This document shows positions 1-7,315 of a DNA stretch of 64,000 nucleotides, piece after piece. Both the position numbers and the translations under genes were made by a program. The notes under the pieces were generated by a model, which ran no database searches, was not told where the DNA came from, and saw only the letters and a program-made list of their open reading frames with translations. Within the stretch, counting starts at the first letter, position 1, and the number at the start of each line of letters is the position of its first letter. Where the stretch lies: NCBI GenBank assembly GCA_963796485.1, contig CAWCLV010000012.1, positions 1 through 64,000 on the forward strand, read 5' to 3'. The stretch comes from CAWCDJ01 sp963796485. GTDB taxonomy: Bacteria; Acidobacteriota; Terriglobia; Bryobacterales; Bryobacteraceae.

Positions 1-1
1 G

Positions 2-1181
2 GGCCTCGCGCTGGTTGCGGTTGGCGTCGATCCTCCACTTTCTCAACATGATCTCGAGCTCATCCGGAATCAAAAGATGATACACGCCGCGAATCGCGCT
101 CCTCCTCACGAAGGTGGATGTCCTCGAAGCAGGCGAGAGGCTGCAAGTGCAGGAGTTTGTCCGGTCCCAGCTTGCGCGCGCGTGGGACGGATCGTCCCGC
201 TGTTTCCGTTTTCGATCCGGCCGGGTTTCGAAGAGTTGGATCGGGCTCTCGAAGAAAGCCTTCTATCGGAAATTCAGCAAGGTGCGGGTCGTCAGCGAGC
301 GGCTGTTCTACGCCACAAACTCGACTCCTTGCTCGACGATGCGCGAGCTATCTGCATGTTGCTCTCGAAGCTGCAGAGGTTTCTGACTCCGAGCGCGCGC
401 AACTGCGCGAGAAACTTCTTGGGCAGAAAGAATCCCTCGCGGATTCCCGGTTGGAACTGCAACTCATTGTCCGCCACCGCATGGGGAGCGTTCGCACCAG
501 TTTCGAGTCTCTGCTCAAATCGGACGAGGTTCAGGTTCGAAACGGGCTGCTTACGACCTTTCGAGCCGAATTCCGACATGGACCCGTAGCCTGCGAGTGG
601 TATTGGAGCGCTTCGAGGATTGGCTGAGTGCTTCGCTGGTTCGCGAAATGGCCGGATGCTCCGCGAAGCACCGCGGGGAGTTTGTCGAACCCGTGGAACA
701 CGTCAGCCGCCAGTTGACGCAGTCCCTGCAGGATTTCCGCAACCGGTTGTCCGAACGGGCTCTAAAAGCGCTTGGCGTTGCGCTCAGAACGACGGAGGTT
801 GACTTCCGCCTGGAAGCCCCGCGGTCGCCGGATGTCCGCGTAGGAAGAATTTTCGATCGCAATTGGGAACTGCTCTCCTTCCTCGTGCCGATGCCGCTGG
901 TGAAAACGCTGGTCCGGAAGCATTTTGAACGCACAATCCCAGGCTCGGTCTTCACGAACCTTTCACGGCTGGTCTCGCAATGGGAGGAGGTCGTCTCTGC
1001 CTCGCTACTTACCATTCGCAAGGACGCGGAACGCCGGTTCGATGAACTGGTTTCGACGGTCGAGCGGCTCATCGCCGCGGCCGGCGAGGAAGCTCCTCAG
1101 ATTCGCGCGGACCTTGAGCATCTTGCCCTCTTGCGGGCGCAGAACATCGAGGACGGGACAGGCAGACTCGGTACCCGATGA
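2..1181 (+). pseudogene. Dynamin-like GTPase, C-terminal part, broken by four frameshifts
   Basis: The window opens inside a gene that must be read in five consecutive frames: frame 2 (nt 2-79), frame 3 (81 to about 188), frame 2 (about 190-345), frame 1 (about 346-574), frame 3 (about 576-1181). Joined, it gives a G-domain end with an LLLTKVD segment (the T/N-KxD guanine-specificity motif, nt 102-119) preceded by VGVDPPLSQHDLELIR, then a long charged helical region ending before the ATGA overlap with the next gene. This order fits bacterial dynamin-family GTPases, which act in membrane remodelling. The breaks look like one +1 (near 78) and three -1 indels. The N-terminus, with the P-loop, lies outside the window. 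Family assignment is moderately sure; whether the gene is really dead or the sequence is faulty cannot be told here. Confidence 0.6.
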
Positions 1182-1911
1182 AAATTGCCATCGTCTCCGA
1201 CCTGCATGCCAACCTGGAAGCGCTCGAGGCCTTTCCGGAAGAGTGCGACGAGCTGTGGATCCTGGGAGATCTGGTCACGTACGGCCCCAATCCGGCGGAG
1301 GTCGTCGATGCGGTGCGAAACCGCGCCTCTCTGATTGTGCGCGGAAACCACGACCACGCCGCCGGCACGGGTGCGAATCCCCGGTGTTCCGACGCGTTCC
1401 ACTCCATGTCCGAGGCCACTCTGGCATTCACGAACGCAACCTTGGACGCGGAGCGGAAGTCCTGGCTGGCCGGCCTGCTGCTCACGGCTGAGCGGACGAT
1501 CGACGGCACCCGGTTCCTTCTTTGCCATGCCGTGCCCTCGGATCCCCTCTTCGCTTACTGCCGTTCGGATTCCCGCGTTGGCGAAGCGAGTTGGCAAGGG
1601 TACAGGCAGATATCGTTCTTGTCGGTCATACTCATTTGCCATTCGTGTTGGAAGTTGACGGCCGTACAGTGGCGAACCCCGGCAGCCTGGGGCAATCCAA
1701 GAGCGGTCTCGCGCGAGCTTGTTACGCGGTCTGGCAGAACGGCCCAATCGAGCTTCGGTCGTATGAATACCCTGTCGAAGAGACTGTCCGGAAGATACTG
1801 GCGATGCCCGTTCCGGACGACATCCGGCGTCGTCTCGCCAATGTGCTTCGCTCAGGCGGCGATCCAAATCGCAATGTTACATACAAGGAGACGCGATGTT
1901 TGAAATCGTAA
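1178..1911 (+). CDS. Metallophosphoesterase (calcineurin-like, YfcE/MJ0936 type), frameshifted
   Basis: The ATG overlaps the stop of the preceding gene (ATGA). The protein has the full metal-binding set of calcineurin-like phosphoesterases: SDLHANLEAL near the start, GDLVTYGPNP, RGNHDHA, CHAVP and GHTHLPF. The first four motifs are in frame 2 and GHTH is in frame 1. The break lies near nt 1558, where restoring one C gives an unbroken family sequence of about 244 residues. The 3' end overlaps the start of enolase by 16 bp, so translation is probably coupled. The likely role is a small cytoplasmic metal-dependent phosphodiesterase or phosphatase; the substrate cannot be read from the sequence. 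The indel belongs to the same run of breaks seen in the upstream gene. Confidence 0.72.
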
Positions 1912-3188
1912 GAGTCACTGGGCGGGAGATTCTGGATTCGCGCGGGAATCCCACGGTAGAAGCGGAAGTGGAACTTGCCGGCGGCAGCGTGGGATGTGCC
2001 GCGGTGCCCTCCGGCGCTTCAACCGGCGAAAAGGAGGCGGTGGAGCTTCGCGACGGCGATAAGAGCCGGTACGGCGGTAAGGGCGTCACGAAGGCAGCCG
2101 GCCACATCAACACCGAAATTCGAAAGGCGGTCACAGGCATCGATGCCACCAACCAACGTGCAGTCGATGCGGCAATGATCGCGCTCGACGCCACCCCGAA
2201 CAAAAGCAAGCTCGGGGCGAACGCCATCCTCGCAGTGTCGATGGCCACGGTTCGCGCCGCGGCGGGTGCGCACCGGTTGCCTCTTTACCGATACCTTGGC
2301 GGCTCCAATGCCTGCCTTCTTCCCGTCCCCTGCATGAACGTGCTAAACGGCGGAAAGCACGCCGACAACACGGTGGACTTCCAGGAGTTCATGATCGTGC
2401 CGCACAACGCACCTTCTTTCGCGGAAGCGATCCGCAAAGGCATGGAGACCTTCCATTCCCTCAAGCAGGTGCTGCGCGGCAAAGGCTACAGCACGGCCGT
2501 GGGAGACGAAGGCGGGTTCGCTCCCGACCTGAAGTCGAACGATGAGGCCGTGGAGTTGATTCTGGAGGCCATCACGAAGGCCGGCTACAAGCCCGGCGCC
2601 GACATTTCGATCTGCCTCGATCCCGCCGCCAGCGAGATGTGGGACAACGGAAAATACATTCTCTTCAAATCAACCAAGAAAGCCATCAGCTCCGATGAAC
2701 TCGTGAAGAAGTGGGAGACGTGGGTGAATCAATACCCGATCGTGCTGCTGGAAGACGGCATGGGCGAGAACGATTGGGAGGGGTGGAAAGCGCTAACGGC
2801 GGCCCTTGGATCGAAGATCGAACTGGTGGGCGACGACATCTTCTGCACGAATCCGGCGATTCTTCAGGAAGGCATCGAGAAGGGAATCGCCAACTCGATT
2901 CTCATAAAGTTGAATCAGATCGGCTCGGTGACGGAAACGCTGGACACGATCGAATTGGCCGGCCGGAACAATTACCGCTGCTTCGTGTCGCACCGGTCCG
3001 GTGAAACCGAGGACACGTTCATCTCCGACCTGACCGTAGCAACGAGCGCCGGCCACATCAAAACGGGCTCGGGCTGCCGGAGCGAGCGCGTGGCCAAATT
3101 CAACCAGTTCCTGCGCATTGAAGAACGCCTCGGCGCGCAGGCCCGGTTCGCCGGGAAGGCTACTTTCGGACAACGCCGGGGCTGCTGA
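1896..3188 (+). CDS. eno: Enolase (2-phosphoglycerate dehydratase)
   Basis: This 430-residue protein interconverts 2-phosphoglycerate and phosphoenolpyruvate in glycolysis. It has the usual family length and all the catalytic landmarks: the PSGASTG mobile loop, GGKHADNTVDFQEFM, VGDEGGFAPD, the magnesium ligands in CLDPAASE, LLEDGMGENDW and LVGDDIF, the catalytic lysine in ILIKLNQIGS, and SHRSGETED followed by IKTGSG. An AGGAG lies 7 nt before the ATG. The C-terminus is slightly divergent (KTGSGCRSERVAKFNQ instead of the common S/A-R-T-D form) but intact. It starts inside the 3' end of the metallophosphoesterase gene, which suggests transcription with it. Confidence 0.97.
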   Translation: MFEIVRVTGREILDSRGNPTVEAEVELAGGSVGCAAVPSGASTGEKEAVELRDGDKSRYGGKGVTKAAGHINTEIRKAVTGIDATNQRAVDAAMIALDATPNKSKLGANAILAVSMATVRAAAGAHRLPLYRYLGGSNACLLPVPCMNVLNGGKHADNTVDFQEFMIVPHNAPSFAEAIRKGMETFHSLKQVLRGKGYSTAVGDEGGFAPDLKSNDEAVELILEAITKAGYKPGADISICLDPAASEMWDNGKYILFKSTKKAISSDELVKKWETWVNQYPIVLLEDGMGENDWEGWKALTAALGSKIELVGDDIFCTNPAILQEGIEKGIANSILIKLNQIGSVTETLDTIELAGRNNYRCFVSHRSGETEDTFISDLTVATSAGHIKTGSGCRSERVAKFNQFLRIEERLGAQARFAGKATFGQRRGC

Positions 3189-3289
3189 AGTACGCGCGCG
3201 TGCCGTAGGTTTTTCAACTTGCCCGGTTTTAGCAGAGCAAGTGGCGCAGTGGAAAAATGGGAGTCGCGCGCGCTTTGCGAGATTTCCTC

Positions 3290-3346
3290 GGGACTGTGGG
3301 GGCCGTGGGAAGCCTGCTTTTGGCTTTCCCCCGCCCCCACAGTCCC
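3290..3346. repeat. Long near-perfect inverted repeat (25-bp arms, 7-nt loop)
   Basis: Left arm 3290-3314 begins GGGACTGTGGGGG and right arm 3322-3346 ends CCCCCACAGTCCC. The arms pair with only about three mismatches around the loop TGCTTTT. It sits about 100 bp after enolase. There is no T-tract on the + side, so it is not a classic terminator. It may be a REP-type palindrome or a stabilising hairpin for the eno mRNA. Confidence 0.7.
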
Positions 3347-3444
3347 AGCTTTTCCACGGCGACGCACCGCGCGGCGTGTTGTTGAGTGGGGACTTGACCT
3401 CCATCCGAACCTTTCCGCCACAGGGTCACTTGGGGGAAGCGCAT

Positions 3445-3612
3445 TTAAGCGTGTCCGCGCAAACTTGGGGCTCCGAGAACCCTGCCATAGCGCTTGCCGA
3501 GGCGCAAAAGGAGGGCCTCGATGTGCTTACAGGTTCCCAGGGTATTGACCGCGAAGTCGCGGAACTGGCGGACAGATGCCTTGCGCGTGAAGCAGCCGCC
3601 GGGCCTGCTGCC
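3445..3612 (-). pseudogene. Fragment resembling the SWIM-like region of a SNF2-family helicase
   Basis: On the minus strand a stop-bounded stretch of about 55 codons reads ...FRDFAVNTLGTCKHIEALLL then RLGKRYG. The NTLGTCKHIE segment is characteristic of the SWIM-type zinc region found in the N-terminal part of many SNF2/DEAH helicases. There is an in-frame stop upstream and TAA at 3445-3447 downstream, and no helicase motor follows. I read it as a decayed remnant. The rest of 3189-3624 holds the inverted repeat and no other gene I can support. Confidence 0.4.
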
Positions 3613-3624
3613 TCCGACCCTCGC

Positions 3625-3960
3625 TTACACAACCAGTTTGCGGTCGTTTCGCAACTGGGCGCGAAGCACGTCCCGGATGAGCTGGCATGCCTGCTTCACT
3701 TCTGGAAATGTCAGCGAACAATGGATCTGTTTGCCATCGCGGTGGGTCGATACCACGCCGGCCGCTTTAAGGATGGCCAAATGCTGAGAGACATTCGGCA
3801 GCGTGATGCCAAGCGCGGATTGGAGATCGGAAACGGATTGCCCGCGCTTTGCGAGAAGGTCGAGCATTCGGAGACGGGTCGAGTTGGCGAACGCTTTGCA
3901 AATGCGCACCTGCATTTCGAAGATCTGTTCTTCCGATTCCGGGCTGCTGCCTTTACGCAT
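3625..3960 (-). CDS. ArsR/SmtB-family winged-helix transcriptional regulator
   Basis: This 111-residue protein has an ArsR fold: ICKAFANSTRLRMLDLLAKR (helix alpha-2), then SVSDLQSALGITLPNVSQHL as helix-turn-helix, and a wing with STHRDGKQIHCSLT. I chose the ATG at 3960 because the domain starts just after it; a longer reading begins at 4053. The only cysteines are in ICKAF, HCSL and QACQL, so the sensing mode (metal, thiol or sulfur species) is not obvious. It follows the cytochrome b gene by 99 bp on the same strand, so it probably senses something linked to the cytochrome cluster. The palindrome at 9199-9214 is a candidate operator, by inference only. Confidence 0.85.
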   Translation of the reverse strand: MRKGSSPESEEQIFEMQVRICKAFANSTRLRMLDLLAKRGQSVSDLQSALGITLPNVSQHLAILKAAGVVSTHRDGKQIHCSLTFPEVKQACQLIRDVLRAQLRNDRKLVV

Positions 3961-4059
3961 GGGACTCCCTGCTTGTATTTTATAACGGATACCGGCCTCT
4001 TTTGGTTCGGCCGGGAACGAATCGCAGGTTTTACCAGCGAGACCTGAAGCCATGGCGCG

Positions 4060-4695
4060 TCACTCTGTACCGGCCGGACGGGTTTCGGCGCGGCCCGCGG
4101 TGATAGCTCGCAGAAGCGCCAACGGTGTCGGACCGGTGGTCGCCAAATACATATGACCGATCAAAAATGCCAGGAAGAGGTAAGCGCCGAGAGTGTGAGC
4201 CGGACCGAGAAGCCATAGCCCACCGATCTTGTCGAACAGTTGTGGCCAACGATCAGCGCCCCACATCAGAACACCCGTGACGATCTGGAACGGTATGAGG
4301 ATGTTCAGGAGTGCCAGATACGTGATTTTCTGCAGGGGATTGAGCTTACGGCGCGGATCCATCTCCATGGGGTGGCGCTCTCCTTTGAAAATGCCGTACA
4401 GATAGAACCTCGCCTGCCTGACTGCGGCGCCGGTAAAGTCGTCCATCCTGGGCAGAAAATGGTGATACTTCTCAGCCGTCAAATGATAGAACGCGCCGAG
4501 GAAGGCATTCAGCATCAGCAACGCCCCAATCCACGTATGTACTCGTATGGCGTTCGCCATGGATCCAAGAATCCCGAAGCGGTCAGGATAATGAATGGCC
4601 AGACCGCTCGATATCAGGAGGATCATCAACGCGGCCTGCAGCCAGTGCCAAACTCTTTCATGGATGGTATACAACGGCGGCGTTTCAAGTATCAT
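4060..4695 (-). CDS. Membrane cytochrome b subunit (Ni/Fe-hydrogenase or thiosulfate-reductase b type)
   Basis: This 211-residue membrane protein of the PF01292-like four-helix cytochrome b group has hydrophobic segments near residues 13-33, 51-72, 118-138 and 160-186. They carry candidate heme-ligand histidines in HERVWHW, LAIHY, RVHTWIG, HTLGAY and IGHMY. Such subunits exchange electrons between the quinone pool and a partner cytochrome. Its ATG overlaps the stop of the multiheme cytochrome gene by ATGA, which argues strongly for a joint complex. A longer in-frame reading upstream begins at 4776 inside the neighbour and is less likely. The direction (quinol oxidation or reduction) cannot be read from sequence. 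Confidence 0.87.
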   Translation of the reverse strand: MILETPPLYTIHERVWHWLQAALMILLISSGLAIHYPDRFGILGSMANAIRVHTWIGALLMLNAFLGAFYHLTAEKYHHFLPRMDDFTGAAVRQARFYLYGIFKGERHPMEMDPRRKLNPLQKITYLALLNILIPFQIVTGVLMWGADRWPQLFDKIGGLWLLGPAHTLGAYLFLAFLIGHMYLATTGPTPLALLRAITAGRAETRPAGTE

Positions 4696-6833
4696 GGGCG
4701 ACCTCTCAACAGGCGAAGACTTCCGTGTAGAATACTGAACAAAGCGGCAGCCAGCACTGCCAGCCAGCCGAGCCACTCAACCCAGGGTGACCGGCTGTTC
4801 CCTATGATGTAAAAGGATTGGAGCAGTCCCCGATTGTCGAAAGTCGGCTCCTTGCCTGCAAAGTTAACGACGTTGACTTTCCGGCCGCGATAGATCACCG
4901 GTACACCTTTGGGAAGAGATGTGTTCAGATCCAGGGGGCGGTGCAACATGCTGTTACTGGAATGGCAAGCCGTACATTCCTTAATTGCCTGGCCCTTTCC
5001 CACAATGCTGTGGCTCATGGCCCAGGGAACGACTTCGATTCGCAGTTCGACGTCTGTCACGCCGGCGTATTTCCGCAGCAGCTCCTTCACGAGCGCGATC
5101 TTCTCCGGAGTGTCGTACACTGCTTGCGGGATGTCGATGATTCCGTCCTTGTCGCCGAATGACTTAACGATTTCCGCACGGTACTTCCACTCCCCTTCGG
5201 CGGGATGTTCTTCAAAGAACGCTTCTTGAACCTGCCAGGTGAAGACCGGCCGGTTCTTGGTGATGTCGAACCAATAGACTCCCGTGATCAGGTTCGTCGG
5301 GCGGATCTGCATGCGGTTATTCTTATCCGGCGTTGGGATATACGCGGGGAGATAACCCGACACTTCGGATTCGGGATCGACTATGCTTCCGTCAATGCCA
5401 CGGAAGGTGACGCGGCTGGTGCCGGTGTCCATCAGGAAGCCCCAATCGTCACTGCGGTAGGCCCAAAAGTGGACCGCTGGAATGTGGCATGTCTGGCAGG
5501 CCAATGCCGCAAAATGGCGGCCTTTATAGGGTAAGAACGCATGGCCCTTTTCCGCATCGTGACAATCGCCGCATGCCCGCATCGTGCTATGGCGGGTGGC
5601 ATTGACGGTTTCCGGCGGGATGTTGCCCCGTGCAAAGTTGTGGTCGGGCCGTTTCAGGTAAACGGCGATATCTTCGCCGACCGGCTTAAAGCGGAGGTTC
5701 TTCTTGAGGTCTTCCTGGATCATGCGTCCGGGATTATTGGGGGAGAAATGGCAGTCGATGCAGATCAGACCCTTGGCCGCATGCGCATCCCACGGGTAAT
5801 TCATGCTCTCTTTCCCGACGATTTTGGGAGACACGGTATCGCTGATCTTAGCGCCGTTATAAATCCAGCCGGCTTTTTCAGTGCCGCGCATGATGTCGGC
5901 ATGTTGAATTGCCTGAATCACGGTTGTATTTCTGGCGGTGAAGCCGTGGCACATGGCGCAATTCTCCAGCGCGGGATCCGAAAGGTTCAGGACTTCCGCC
6001 TTGATGCTTCCGTCCGGGTTGAAGGCGGCACGATTGTAAGTAAAGGAGCCTTCCCGGCCGGCGGCGACAATTCCCGTGTCGGCAAGCGTCGCATTGTTCG
6101 CCCACCGGAAGTTTCCGCTGCCGACCTCCTTTTTCCGCGCTGCCCGGCTGGCCTTCGGCACGTGGCAGAGGAAGCAGTCGGCCTCTGCGATACCGCTCTT
6201 TTCCCAGTCCCACGGGACGATTGCGCCCTTCTCCCGATCCCGAATCGTATAGCTCGCGTCGAGAGCGCCGGACGGTTTGGCGCCGGGCGACAGGAACCGT
6301 TGGCCGCGCAGGTCGTACTCCGAAATCCCTCCGCCCACGTGACAGCCCCCGCACTTGGTCAGCCACTCGGGTTGGCTCATATCTGCGTCGGAAGCGTCGG
6401 TGATACTCTCGTGAGTAAGTTGGCGATTGGGAATGATCGAGAATTTTCCAAACATTCCCGGCGAGGAGTTGAAGCTCGATACGCCGTGGGACGAGAGCAG
6501 CAGCGGATCCATCTCAGTCTTCCCCTGCTGGAAATGAAAGCTGTCGGCGATGAAGTCATAGTCGTGACAGTCGCCTCCGCAGGTATGCCTGGTGCTGATG
6601 GGTTTGCCCGATTCGAGGACGTTGCGGCCGGCTTCGTCCTTGAGAATGACCGGCGGGTGAGCCAGCCTGGGCGCTGGGGACGAACCCCGGTTGGCCTCCT
6701 GTCCCGGCAACACAACGCAGAGCAGCCCCAGCCCCATTGCCGCCCTGAAGAGCCACGGCATTCGTCGCTCCGAAGCCGGCAACCTATGTCTTGTGTCGCG
6801 CACAACTCCCCTCCGGTTTAACTGTTCCTGCAT
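4692..6833 (-). CDS. Multiheme c-type cytochrome with C-terminal membrane anchor (seven CXXCH plus one CX3CH)
   Basis: The protein has 713 residues. CXXCH motifs are visible at 161-165, 220-224, 292-296, 358-362, 421-425, 446-450 and 620-624. An eighth possible site at 85-90 reads CGGDCH, with three residues between the cysteines instead of two. An N-terminal signal (around 25-45) exports it, and a hydrophobic segment at about 684-706 followed by RLLRGRP anchors it, leaving the hemes outside the cytoplasm. An alternative start is M25 (nt 6761); GGGAG lies 7 nt before the chosen ATG. It is ATGA-coupled to cytochrome b and lies downstream of a monoheme cytochrome and an outer-membrane barrel. 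I infer an electron-transfer complex from quinol outward, or a reductase. The terminal acceptor is unknown. Confidence 0.85.
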   Translation of the reverse strand: MQEQLNRRGVVRDTRHRLPASERRMPWLFRAAMGLGLLCVVLPGQEANRGSSPAPRLAHPPVILKDEAGRNVLESGKPISTRHTCGGDCHDYDFIADSFHFQQGKTEMDPLLLSSHGVSSFNSSPGMFGKFSIIPNRQLTHESITDASDADMSQPEWLTKCGGCHVGGGISEYDLRGQRFLSPGAKPSGALDASYTIRDREKGAIVPWDWEKSGIAEADCFLCHVPKASRAARKKEVGSGNFRWANNATLADTGIVAAGREGSFTYNRAAFNPDGSIKAEVLNLSDPALENCAMCHGFTARNTTVIQAIQHADIMRGTEKAGWIYNGAKISDTVSPKIVGKESMNYPWDAHAAKGLICIDCHFSPNNPGRMIQEDLKKNLRFKPVGEDIAVYLKRPDHNFARGNIPPETVNATRHSTMRACGDCHDAEKGHAFLPYKGRHFAALACQTCHIPAVHFWAYRSDDWGFLMDTGTSRVTFRGIDGSIVDPESEVSGYLPAYIPTPDKNNRMQIRPTNLITGVYWFDITKNRPVFTWQVQEAFFEEHPAEGEWKYRAEIVKSFGDKDGIIDIPQAVYDTPEKIALVKELLRKYAGVTDVELRIEVVPWAMSHSIVGKGQAIKECTACHSSNSMLHRPLDLNTSLPKGVPVIYRGRKVNVVNFAGKEPTFDNRGLLQSFYIIGNSRSPWVEWLGWLAVLAAALFSILHGSLRLLRGRP

Positions 6834-6892
6834 CGTTTTGCTCCCGTCTTTGCGGGGGCGCGAGCCCGTGCCGTCTCACGCCCCTGTCCGTT

Positions 6893-7249
6893 CTACTTAC
6901 CGCACGTCTCCGGCTGGGGCGAGTCCGCGGCGTGGTTGATCAAAAAGGTCTGGACGTCGAGCAGTTTGGTCTCGTCCATGAACTTCGTGAGCGGCTCGGC
7001 GCCGCCCGCGTGCTTTGCCTTTTGGAAATAGGTACGCCATTGCGCCTGGGTCTTTGTAAGCGGCGATACCTCGCCTCCTTTAGCGCCCTTCGCGTGGCAG
7101 TCCTTGCAGAATTGGCGATAATAGGTGCGGCCCTTAGTCTCGCTGCCCTTCGGCGCGCCGGCAGAGGCCACGGAGGAAAGCAGAGCTACCCCGGCGAGCG
7201 AGATAGCCGCGAAAAGGATCAAACGGAGCGAACGATTTCGGTTTATCAT
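6893..7249 (-). CDS. Small periplasmic monoheme cytochrome c
   Basis: This 118-residue protein has a clear signal peptide (about residues 1-30, hydrophobic core RLILFAAISLAGVALLSSV). One CKDCH heme site follows at about residue 54, then a short class-I-like domain with a possible methionine ligand in TKFMDET. The ATG at 7249 is preferred over the one 6 bp upstream because AGGAG sits at ideal spacing (6 nt) from it. It lies between the barrel gene and the multiheme gene on the same strand with short gaps, so it probably shuttles electrons between the membrane-anchored cytochrome and another partner. Confidence 0.85.
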   Translation of the reverse strand: MINRNRSLRLILFAAISLAGVALLSSVASAGAPKGSETKGRTYYRQFCKDCHAKGAKGGEVSPLTKTQAQWRTYFQKAKHAGGAEPLTKFMDETKLLDVQTFLINHAADSPQPETCGK

Positions 7250-7315
7250 GAGCATCTCCTGTCAATAGATAAGTAAGTGGGACGGGCCGTTCCGCGGCCC
7301 GGCATAGCCTGTGAC

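Noticed and set aside
5541..6821. 426-codon plus-strand open frame
   Set aside because: Antisense to the multiheme cytochrome.
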